A DNA stretch of 64,000 nucleotides from Pseudomonas viridiflava (lineage in GTDB: Bacteria > Pseudomonadota > Gammaproteobacteria > Pseudomonadales > Pseudomonadaceae): contig NZ_UTVH01000116.1 in assembly GCF_900585905.1 (NCBI RefSeq), forward strand, positions 62,001-126,000. Reading direction: 5' to 3'. Of this stretch, positions 8,093-14,883 are shown piece after piece. Position 1 is the first letter of the stretch. Every line of letters starts with the position of its first letter. A model generated the notes under the pieces. The model was not told where the DNA came from and ran no database searches. It saw only the letters and a program-made list of their open reading frames with translations. A program made the translations under genes and the position numbers.

Positions 8093-8643
8093 CGCGACAG
8101 CGCCGAATGAAGGCCGGCCAGCTGGGCGCATTGCTGGCGGTCTTCGGCGCGCTGGCCGCCGAGCCTGCCTGGGCCGGGCCGCCTACGGCGTACCGGCAGG
8201 TGGCCGAGCACTATGGCGTCCCGCCGCAAGTGCTTTATGCCGTGGCACAGACCGAAAGCAACACGCAGCTGCGCATAGGTTATTACCCCTGGCCGTGGAC
8301 GCTTAACGTCAAAGGCAAACCCATGCGTTTCGAAACCCGCGAGCTGGCTTGCCAGGCCGTGCTCAAGGCCATTGCCGAGAAAGGCATCTATGCCGTGGAT
8401 ATCGGCCTGACCCAGCAAAACTGGGGCTACGTCGGCCGCACGCGGTTTCGTGAACCCTGCGATGCGCTGCACCCGATCAATAACCTGCAAAGCGCTGCGC
8501 TGCTGTTGCGCCAGTACTACAAGCAGACCGGAGACTGGGTCAGTGCAGCCGGTATGTACCACCGCCCGGCGGGTGGCGAGCCTGCACGGTTGTACCGGAG
8601 CAAGATTCAGGAGCGCCTCAAGGGCATGGTTGCCGAGCGTTGA
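8089..8643 (+). CDS. Type III-associated periplasmic lytic transglycosylase (IagB/IpgF-like)
   Basis: 184 residues. A basic N-terminus followed by a hydrophobic stretch to about residue 29 (ALAAEPAWAG) is a signal peptide; the mature part is a single SLT domain with catalytic Glu56 in AVAQTESNTQ, and conserved downstream NWGY and AAGMYHRP segments. Such small transglycosylases locally cut peptidoglycan during injectisome assembly. Translation is coupled to the preceding harpin-transglycosylase by a 4-bp overlap, so the window carries two transglycosylases side by side, one likely secreted and one periplasmic. Confidence 0.87.
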   Translation: MTRQRRMKAGQLGALLAVFGALAAEPAWAGPPTAYRQVAEHYGVPPQVLYAVAQTESNTQLRIGYYPWPWTLNVKGKPMRFETRELACQAVLKAIAEKGIYAVDIGLTQQNWGYVGRTRFREPCDALHPINNLQSAALLLRQYYKQTGDWVSAAGMYHRPAGGEPARLYRSKIQERLKGMVAER

Positions 8644-8671
8644 CCCGCAGTACTGTTAACTACCTTCGAAC

Positions 8672-8695
8672 GGGAGGCCGGTTGTATGGCCTCCC
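8672..8695 (+). terminator. Stem-loop after the transglycosylase operon
   Basis: GGGAGGCC (8672-8679) and GGCCTCCC (8688-8695) form a perfect 8-bp stem with an 8-nt loop 28 bp after the stop codon. There is no T-tract, so it may be a weak terminator or a transcript-stabilising hairpin. Confidence 0.5.
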
Positions 8696-9370
8696 AGCCC
8701 AATCTGCATCTACCGGATTTGTGTGATCACAGCTTGCAGGTCAGGGCTTACGATCTGACCGACTGATCCGTAGCAGGTACCGCGTGGCTGGGGTGTCACA
8801 AACCCTCTCAGTTGTACATTGGGACGGTAAACAGGAGTATTGGCCTGGACAACAACGGTTTTGGCGTGCTGCATGGGCGTCTGGCTGAGCAGCGGGAAAT
8901 GGGCGCAGGCGTCGATTTTGGCATGACGGCTGGGACAAACGCTTGAGGGGTGAGCTTTGGCGGGCAATCGCCACAGGTCAGTGACAGGCGCGTGGGCAAT
9001 AGCCAAAGCAACGGCGGTTCAAACGATTAGAACCTTGCGTGTATGCGGGGCAGTGTGGTTAAGCGGATCACGCAGGCCCTCTCGCCGTTGGTGCAGCAGC
9101 ACCCGGGACTCCGCTGGCAACAAAACGATCGCTGGATGGTATGGCGGCCCCACCGAGAAAATGAATGAGGGCGGCGAGCTCCTTACCAAAGAGTCGACCA
9201 CGGGCATGAGCTGCCAGCACCCCAATGACGACCTCATCTGCCCTGCACCGCGAATGGCTGGGCGGGGCACAGGTCAGAAGACTGCCCTGTCCCTCGTCCA
9301 AGTCCTGGTTTCAGTCAGTTTTGTCGGCGCTGGCGATCACATCCTGACCCTCGGCATCCAGTTGCGCACG
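8696..9370. other. 675-bp stretch without a convincing gene
   Basis: Several overlapping frames are open (for example 8710-9006 minus and 8957-9385 plus), but none has a good ribosome site, recognisable family or plausible composition. The segment lies between the transglycosylase operon and the first effector gene and may be decayed DNA at the island edge. Confidence 0.5.
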
Positions 9371-10744
9371 TCATTGCTGCGGTAATCTTTGACGCAAGCC
9401 GCTCAGCTGGCTTGGAGTGATGCTGGAGGCCTCGCTGTCTCGCTGTACATTGGAAGCGTCAGCGCCTTCACTTGCAGTCAGCAGCGTTTGGCGGGCTGCC
9501 ATGGTCGGTGTGCCGCTGGATGCGCGTGCCTCGTTCAGCTGTAGATTCAAGGCTTTCGCAGTATCAGGGTCGATAACTCTGGCGCCCCGACGCCCCTTGT
9601 ACAGCTCATCGTTCAACTGGCGGATCAGATTGTCACTTCCCAGCAGACCCTGCCGGCGACTTGGCAAGGCAGGGGCGGTCGCAGCAGGTGGAGGCGTCGT
9701 CTCTCGCCCCTGAACTGGTTTGGCTTTGTCTTTGGCCAGTTTGCCCATGGGCTCGTTGACTGTTAACCAGTGATCCTCATAGAAGTTGACAAATTCGTCC
9801 TTGTCGAACTTGAACTGCGGACCCTGTGGTGCGATGGGGGGTGTGGGTATGGGGGCCGGTTTGTTCATCATGCGCTTAATTGAATCAGGCATATGACCGC
9901 GTAACTCCCTGCCCGCTGCACTGAATGGGCTCTTGATCTTATTCCCAAGCGCGTTTGCCTCTACTCGCACCTTGCCCTTCGCCAAGGTGGCATGGGCGGC
10001 GAGACGAGCTTTTGACATGTCTTTGTAATCCCCTTGCGCTATGGACTTTTCCGCCAGACTATTCACCATGTGCTCGTACATGGGCGTGCTGTTGAAGTCA
10101 CGATCCATCTTCATTATGTTCGCGCGCGCTGCATCCATATCTGCCTGTTGCTTGTGCTCGGCTGCTGCAGCCTCCTCTTGCGAGAGGGGTGCGGGTTCAG
10201 GCTCGGCGGCATGAGCAGACGCGCCGGTTTCAGTCTGCTTTTCATCCCTGAGGGCCTGTGTGTCAGGCAAGTTTGCCAAACGCTGATCATGCATGATGTC
10301 AACGGGCGGCAAATCACGCGCGTCGTCGAGCAGGACCTTATCCATACCGCCGGCTTCGCTTTCAAAAAAGCGGTGGGGGCGGAAACACAGCGCCACGAGT
10401 TTCAGTGCGCCGTCGTGGGGCATGAAGTTGGCCAGCAGAATGCCTTCCCGTTGATTCAGCGTCGTGCCAACGCCAAACTGGCGTACTGGAATTTCTCTCG
10501 CCGGGTTTTCCATAAACAAGTCATTGCGCAGGGTTCTGTAGGCCGCATCGGCCAAGTCCTTTTGTGTCGAATTGCCGTGCAGACGCAGGCGCATCAGAGA
10601 TTCTTCGCTGCGTTGGGTGATGCGTTTTCTGAGGTCGCTCTTTGCTGCGTTTTTGGTGGGCTCAATGCCCGACGCTTCGGTGTTATGAGCCCCATCCAGC
10701 TGCGTATGATGGCTGACAGGAGAGAGTGAGCGGTTGACTTGCAT
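9371..10744 (-). CDS. Candidate type III effector, HrpL-regulated, family not recognised
   Basis: 457 residues starting MQVNRSLSPVSHHT behind AAGGAA at good spacing. A consensus hrp box ends 38 bp before the ATG. The N-terminal ~40 residues are Ser/His/Asn/Thr-rich with few acidic residues, as in type III secreted proteins; there is no signal peptide or membrane helix. The middle (~55-160) is a folded-looking domain with LVALCFRPHRFFESEAGG; residues ~165-200 are Ala/Glu/Pro-rich, and the C-terminal third has Pro-rich linkers (KPAPIPTPPIAPQ). No catalytic motif is evident. Secretion is inferred from promoter, N-terminus and island position; I cannot assign a Hop family. Confidence 0.8.
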   Translation of the reverse strand: MQVNRSLSPVSHHTQLDGAHNTEASGIEPTKNAAKSDLRKRITQRSEESLMRLRLHGNSTQKDLADAAYRTLRNDLFMENPAREIPVRQFGVGTTLNQREGILLANFMPHDGALKLVALCFRPHRFFESEAGGMDKVLLDDARDLPPVDIMHDQRLANLPDTQALRDEKQTETGASAHAAEPEPAPLSQEEAAAAEHKQQADMDAARANIMKMDRDFNSTPMYEHMVNSLAEKSIAQGDYKDMSKARLAAHATLAKGKVRVEANALGNKIKSPFSAAGRELRGHMPDSIKRMMNKPAPIPTPPIAPQGPQFKFDKDEFVNFYEDHWLTVNEPMGKLAKDKAKPVQGRETTPPPAATAPALPSRRQGLLGSDNLIRQLNDELYKGRRGARVIDPDTAKALNLQLNEARASSGTPTMAARQTLLTASEGADASNVQRDSEASSITPSQLSGLRQRLPQQ

Positions 10745-10781
10745 GGCTATTCCTTCCGCGGGAATCAGAGAACTTGAAACC

Positions 10782-10809
10782 TTAGTGGTTGGTTAGCTGA
10801 TGCGGTTCC
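10782..10809 (-). promoter_or_regulatory. hrp box of the 9371-10744 effector gene
   Basis: Minus strand GGAACC (10809-10804), 15-nt spacer, CCACTAA (10788-10782): exact agreement with GGAACC-N15/16-CCACNNA. Confidence 0.93.
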
Positions 10810-10892
10810 TGATTTAAAATTTGAAAGATATCAGCGGTTTGCCTTGCCTGCTGTGACATTGACAGCCCCGCTGCAAGCACAACTTCCCTTTT

Positions 10893-11055
10893 CAGCCTCA
10901 CACCTGATTGATCTTGCTGGCACTGGTCACTTGCCCGTTCCAGATCATTTCGTCGTGTGCAGCCTAAATGATCGAGGCCACCGGGCGGGGTGTCATCAGG
11001 GTACGCAAGACCTGGCCGGGGGCGCGCACGGACTGGTAACGCAGGCTTGTCATTA
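10893..11055 (-). pseudogene. Decayed copy of the 3' end of the RES toxin gene
   Basis: This stretch aligns with 12549-12712, the last ~155 bp of the RES gene, with roughly 85 percent identity by eye, sharing for example CTGGTCACTTGCCCGTTCCA and ATGATCGAGGCCACCGGGCG. It keeps the C-terminal codons and an in-frame stop (TGA here, TAA in the intact gene), but the reading frame upstream is lost and similarity fades after about 11055. The two copies are direct repeats bracketing the 11292-12332 gene, which points to insertion with partial duplication of the res 3' end, or recombination between res loci. Confidence 0.8.
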
Positions 11056-11130
11056 CACGTGTAAACCGGACCCGCGTGGCCCCAGGATAATCAGCGGGAA
11101 GCTAGCCATCAGCGGCACAGAGGCAGGGCG

Positions 11131-11158
11131 GGAACCGTTATCGACAGAGGACCACTAA
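11131..11158 (+). promoter_or_regulatory. hrp box of the 11292-12332 effector gene
   Basis: GGAACC (11131-11136), 15-nt spacer, CCACTAA (11152-11158): a consensus match. The distance to the chosen ATG is 133 bp, longer than for the other hrp boxes. Confidence 0.9.
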
Positions 11159-11291
11159 GGGCCTGAAACCACGCAGAGCTGCCCGGGAGTAAGGACCCGC
11201 TAGCCTATTGGCCGGACCTCGACCGCCCTTGGCTGGACTGTCTCAATTGCCGCTGTCTTCAGAGGCACCACCGCCACTATCAGAGGGACTC

Positions 11292-12332
11292 ATGTTCAAC
11301 CGTCTTTCATCTCACTCGAACCACATTCCGGCTTCTGCCCCCAATGCGAGCATCACCAGCGATGCCCCCCATTTACACGGTTCACACGACCTCCAAAATG
11401 AAATAACCAAGGCGCAACAGGATTTTGCAACCGCCCGTAAAGCTGCTTACGCACAGCATGCCTCAGGCACTCTGCCGCTGAACCAGAAACTGGTTGAAGC
11501 CCGCATGCAGTATAAAACTCGAATCAATCAGCTCCGTGCCGAGTTTGGCGAACCTCTTCGTCCTGTGCCGTTACACGTCGATAACGACGACGATAGTTTC
11601 AGCTACGGTGAATTCAAAGTGCTTGAACACTGTGCTCGATTTATTGGGGGCGAGGTATTTTCCGACTTTAATCAGGTCAGCCTGTACAAGGATGAAGACC
11701 TTGATGATGGGGTGGAGGGGCAGACCTCTGTAGTACATCCAAACTTCGAAGACATGGACTTCATCCCCTATACGGAGAAAAGGGCTGAGGTCAGCATCGC
11801 CTCAGGGCAGTCTTTATCAGCAAGCATCGCAGTGCTGGTGCATGAGTTTTCGTTGCACCTGATCGGCAACATGCGCTTGGCCGAACTCGGCGAACCCATA
11901 CAGCCGGAGGAGGCCGGACATCACACCTGCCTGCGCGCCAACAGCGATTTTCATAAGGCAATGGTTTCAATCGAACGCAACTGGGAAGATGTTCAGGCAT
12001 TGGCTAAAAGAGTCGGGGAGGACGTTAGCTGGGATGAGGTGAAAAGCTCTTATCTTCATGATATTGGCATGCAACTTGGTACGTATCATACGTACCTTGG
12101 CCTGGGGCTGGACGGTGCTGATCACGTCACCGATGAGTACATGGCGGGCACGATCGAGGAGGATAAGCTTGGCCCTGAGGCACGCTTTGGCCTGGAAACC
12201 AACCTGTTCTGGCGAGATCTTCGCGCTGCCTGTGAAGATGACACGCCACTGGCGGATATAAAGAACAAGATAAGTGAATATATCGCACCAAAAGACGCTT
12301 TCCGAGGTTTCCCGGGTCTACAAAATATTTAA
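11292..12332 (+). CDS. Candidate type III effector with an HExxxH-type motif
   Basis: 346 residues from ATG 11292, chosen because AGAGGGA lies just upstream; the frame is open back to a TTG at 11208, which would add 28 Pro-rich residues. The N-terminus MFNRLSSHSNHIPASAPN is Ser/Asn/His-rich and typical of type III secretion. Around residues 70-110 is a charged helical stretch. Centrally VLVHEFSLHLIGN holds HE-x3-H, with further His residues downstream (AGHHTCLRAN, LHDIGMQ, TYHTYLG) that could form a metal or catalytic site; a classical zincin would be HExxH, so protease activity is not claimed. Preceded by a hrp box and bracketed by RES-gene repeats, indicating acquisition as a cassette. Confidence 0.8.
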   Translation: MFNRLSSHSNHIPASAPNASITSDAPHLHGSHDLQNEITKAQQDFATARKAAYAQHASGTLPLNQKLVEARMQYKTRINQLRAEFGEPLRPVPLHVDNDDDSFSYGEFKVLEHCARFIGGEVFSDFNQVSLYKDEDLDDGVEGQTSVVHPNFEDMDFIPYTEKRAEVSIASGQSLSASIAVLVHEFSLHLIGNMRLAELGEPIQPEEAGHHTCLRANSDFHKAMVSIERNWEDVQALAKRVGEDVSWDEVKSSYLHDIGMQLGTYHTYLGLGLDGADHVTDEYMAGTIEEDKLGPEARFGLETNLFWRDLRAACEDDTPLADIKNKISEYIAPKDAFRGFPGLQNI

Positions 12333-12407
12333 TTTAAGGGCGTTCTTTTAATCGATTGGCTCGCAGATGTTCAGGTCAATTCAGAGCAGGCTCAGCGACC
12401 TCCCCCG

Positions 12408-12497
12408 GTGGGAGTGAGCTTGCTCACGAAAGCGGCATTCAGGGCGGTGAAGATGGAGCGGCTGCCCCGGCCCCTTCGTGAGCAAGCTCACTCCCAC
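12408..12497. repeat. REP doublet (REPIN-like inverted repeat)
   Basis: GTGGGAGTGAGCTTGCTCAC opens the element and its near-exact inverted counterpart (GTGAGCAAGCTCACTCCCAC) closes it about 50 bp later. It is the same family as the tandem array at 30.5-31.4 kb, sits between the effector and the convergent RES gene, and could also act as a bidirectional terminator. Confidence 0.85.
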
Positions 12498-12554
12498 AAC
12501 TCTGCCTCTTATTGAGCATGTTCACTCACACAAATAACCGCCTTATGTGAGCCT

Positions 12555-13247
12555 TTACACCTGATTGATCTGGCTGACGCTGGTCACTTGCCCGTTCCAG
12601 ATCATCTCGTAGTGCGCGGTCTGAATGATCGAGGCCACCGGGCGGGGCGTCATCAGGGCCCAGCACAGCTGACCGGGGGCGCGCACTGACTGGTAACGCA
12701 GGCCCTTGTGGCCCTGGTCGCGCAGTTCGCGGCCCAGCAGATGACCATGGCTGTAATCGTCGGGGTGGTAAATGGGGTCGCTCATCGGCACTGACGCCGC
12801 GTCGAGCAGGCCGGTCTCGTTGAACACGCAGGACAACCCGCGAAACACAAAGCGCTCGTAGTTCAGGCCCTGCACCCTGGACCAGTAGGCGTTCTGGTGA
12901 TAACGCACCTCGGCCAGCGCCGTGTCCAGGGTGTCGGCCAGATAGAGCACGCCGTAACTGCCATCGCTGAACCGTGAGCCTTCGGCATTGACGTGGGTGA
13001 AGGGGGCGGTGGCGTAGGAGCAGCCGGTAATGCCGAAGGGGATTTGCGCAACCGGGATCAGCTCCAGGCGCCCGGCCTGATTGAGCAGCCTGGGATTGGT
13101 CAACGCCTGGATCTGATAAAGCGCTTCGAATTCATCCGCATTGGCCACGTCATCGAACAGGTCGATGGGCGGAAATTTCGAATTGACCAGCCGATAGGCC
13201 CGCTGCTGTTCGCGCGCAAGCTTTGCTAACTGGCGAACCTTTACCAT
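12555..13247 (-). CDS. RES-domain toxin of a RES-Xre type II toxin-antitoxin system
   Basis: 230-residue RES-family protein. Characterised RES toxins deplete NAD+ in the cell. The fold-typical stretches are visible: RRAYRLVNSKFPPIDLFDD near the N-terminus, the central GSRFSDGSYGVLYLADTLDTALAEVRYH segments containing Arg, Tyr and Glu that line the NAD pocket in the family, and a closing SVRAPG region. It overlaps the Xre antitoxin gene by 7 bp and is downstream of it, the usual antitoxin-first order. The 3' end is duplicated and decayed at 10893-11055. Confidence 0.92.
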   Translation of the reverse strand: MVKVRQLAKLAREQQRAYRLVNSKFPPIDLFDDVANADEFEALYQIQALTNPRLLNQAGRLELIPVAQIPFGITGCSYATAPFTHVNAEGSRFSDGSYGVLYLADTLDTALAEVRYHQNAYWSRVQGLNYERFVFRGLSCVFNETGLLDAASVPMSDPIYHPDDYSHGHLLGRELRDQGHKGLRYQSVRAPGQLCWALMTPRPVASIIQTAHYEMIWNGQVTSVSQINQV

Positions 13248-13675
13248 AGGCCTCCCCGCAGCACGTCAATACGACGAAAAGTTTCGTACAGCGAAATCAT
13301 GTCGCCTTGGGCCATGATTTCCAGGGGCGTGCGGCCGTTGAAGAACTCGTTGTGGTTGACCATGGCCGGGAAGCCATAGACGTTCTCGGGGTTGTCGAAC
13401 ACCAGGCGCAGAGCGGCATGGATGTTTAGCACGAAGCTGATGCGCTGCATCTGATCAGCGTCCAGGCTGACCGACCAGGCGGGGTCCTGTTGATTGGCGC
13501 GCGCATGGGTGCTGCGCGAAATCCGTAAAATACGGCAGGCCTGATCATTCGAGGCCTGCCACTTTTCCAGAATCGCCACTGCCGCCCGCAAGCCGGTGGC
13601 GCATTGCTCTTTGGTAAAAATCTGGGGATTGGCAACTGCCGACACAGCAAATACCTCGAAATAATCTGTAGACAC
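13241..13675 (-). CDS. Xre/MbcA/ParS-family antitoxin (DUF2384) of the RES pair
   Basis: 144 residues. The N-terminal half (helix-turn-helix around residues 25-65, with ILEKWQASNDQACRILRIS) should bind DNA and the C-terminal part (about 75-140, with IHAALRLVFDNPENVYGF and the conserved NxxFNGRTPLEIM) is the DUF2384 toxin-neutralising domain. The frame starts with GTG at 13675, inside an inverted repeat that is a good autoregulatory operator. An ATG at 13677 is in another frame and is not used. Confidence 0.9.
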   Translation of the reverse strand: MSTDYFEVFAVSAVANPQIFTKEQCATGLRAAVAILEKWQASNDQACRILRISRSTHARANQQDPAWSVSLDADQMQRISFVLNIHAALRLVFDNPENVYGFPAMVNHNEFFNGRTPLEIMAQGDMISLYETFRRIDVLRGGLW

Positions 13676-13703
13676 ATTAACAGTTAAATGTAGTCTACAG
13701 ATT
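13663..13703 (-). promoter_or_regulatory. Inverted-repeat operator of the RES-Xre operon
   Basis: AATCTGTAGAC (13663-13673) and GTCTACAGATT (13693-13703) form a perfect 11-bp inverted repeat with a 19-bp centre. It overlaps the antitoxin GTG start and the likely core promoter, as expected for negative autoregulation by the Xre-RES complex. Confidence 0.75.
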
Positions 13704-13751
13704 AACAGTGCGCCAAGCGAGTAGCGTACCGCGCTATTTCAAGACCTGTAA

Positions 13752-14231
13752 TCAAAGACCCAGATCGGACAGGCCCGGGTGATCATCCGGGCGACGACCC
13801 AAAGGCCAGTGAAACTTGCGTTCCGATTCCTTGATCGGCATGTCGTTGATGCAGGCGAAGCGGTTGGCCATCAGGCCATTGGCAGCGAACTCCCAGTTTT
13901 CGTTGCCATAGGAACGGAACCAGTTGCCTGAGTCATCGTGCCATTCGTAGGCGTAGCGCACGGCAATACGGTCATCGCTGAACGCCCAGAGCTCCTTGAT
14001 CAGGCGGTAGTCCAGTTCTTTGGCCCATTTGCGCGTCAGGAAAGCCTTGGCCTCTTCGCGGTTGCTCGCAAACTCGGCGCGGTTGCGCCACTGCGTGTCT
14101 GGCGTGTAGGCCTGCGCGACTTTTTCCGGGTCGCGCCCGTTCCAGCCATCTTCGGCCAGGCGGACTTTTTCAATGGCTGACTCGCGGGTGAACGGCGGCA
14201 GGGGTGGACGGGTTTCCTGGCTGGATGACAT
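13752..14231 (-). CDS. NTF2-like (SnoaL / DUF1348) family protein
   Basis: 159 residues with the DUF1348 pattern: IEKVRLAEDGWNGRDPEKVAQAYTPDTQWRNRAEF near the start, FLTRKW in the middle, a Trp/Tyr-rich beta sheet (VRYAYEWHDDSGNWFRSYGNE written in part) and GLMANRFACINDMPI near the end. NTF2-like folds bind small hydrophobic ligands; the reaction of this family is not established. It ends a two-gene group with the TetR-type regulator upstream (18 bp gap), so it may be part of that regulon. Confidence 0.85.
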   Translation of the reverse strand: MSSSQETRPPLPPFTRESAIEKVRLAEDGWNGRDPEKVAQAYTPDTQWRNRAEFASNREEAKAFLTRKWAKELDYRLIKELWAFSDDRIAVRYAYEWHDDSGNWFRSYGNENWEFAANGLMANRFACINDMPIKESERKFHWPLGRRPDDHPGLSDLGL

Positions 14232-14249
14232 GGCAGTACCTCGGGACGG

Positions 14250-14840
14250 TCAGGTGGGGTGGGCGGATCTTTTGCGTGTGGATTCGAGCAGCAGTTGCGC
14301 CATGTGCCGCGCGTTGTCGGCGGCGTCAGGGTCGCCGATGACCAGCGCGAGGGTAATTGCGCCATCAATCAACAGCAGCAGCTGCCTGGCCAGCGGCTCG
14401 GGCTGTTCAACCTTGAGCGGCTCGCACAGCTCAAGCAGGTACTCCAGAAGCTTGAGTTTGTGGGTTTTGGCCAACTGGCGGATGGGGTCTGCGGGGTCGC
14501 CGATTTCACCTGCCGTGTTGATAAAGGCGCAGCCCCGGAAGCCTTCGGACGCGAACCAGCCTTTGAGCACATCGAACAGCGCAAGGATGCGCGCCTCGGC
14601 GCCCTGAGCCTTGTCGGTTTCGGATCGGAGCCAGTGCATCCAGCGCACATCCCGGGCGCTCAGCGCCTGTACGGCGACATCCTCCTTGGTGGCGTAGTAG
14701 CGATAGATGCTTTTGCGCGCCACGCCGGATGTGCGCACCAGCAGGTCCATGCCCATGGCGTGAATGCCGTTGCGGTAGATGAGCTGTTCGGCGGTGTGCA
14801 GGATTTTGTCCTGCACACCAATAGTGGTTGATGTCGTCAT
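14250..14840 (-). CDS. TetR/AcrR-family transcriptional regulator
   Basis: 196 residues. The N-terminal helix-turn-helix is at about 12-58 (ILHTAEQLIYRNGIHAMGMD, then GVARKSIYRYYATKEDVAVQAL), followed by an all-helical ligand domain with WFASEGFRGCAFINTAGE, a segment common in TetR proteins of this subgroup. A perfect 18-bp palindrome lies 11 bp before the start codon and should be its own operator. It is co-directional with the NTF2-like gene behind it and the oxidoreductase gene (14884-17235) in front of it. Confidence 0.92.
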   Translation of the reverse strand: MTTSTTIGVQDKILHTAEQLIYRNGIHAMGMDLLVRTSGVARKSIYRYYATKEDVAVQALSARDVRWMHWLRSETDKAQGAEARILALFDVLKGWFASEGFRGCAFINTAGEIGDPADPIRQLAKTHKLKLLEYLLELCEPLKVEQPEPLARQLLLLIDGAITLALVIGDPDAADNARHMAQLLLESTRKRSAHPT

Positions 14841-14850
14841 GGCGGCGAGG

Positions 14851-14868
14851 GTAGAACGATCGTTCTAC
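14851..14868. promoter_or_regulatory. TetR-type operator palindrome
   Basis: GTAGAACGATCGTTCTAC is a perfect 18-bp palindrome between the oxidoreductase stop and the TetR start, the expected form of a TetR-dimer site. Confidence 0.85.
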
Positions 14869-14883
14869 CATCGTCAAGCTGTT

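Noticed and set aside
8710..9006. 98-codon minus-strand frame after the transglycosylase genes
   Set aside because: No ribosome site or recognisable family; overlapping frames on both strands are equally open.
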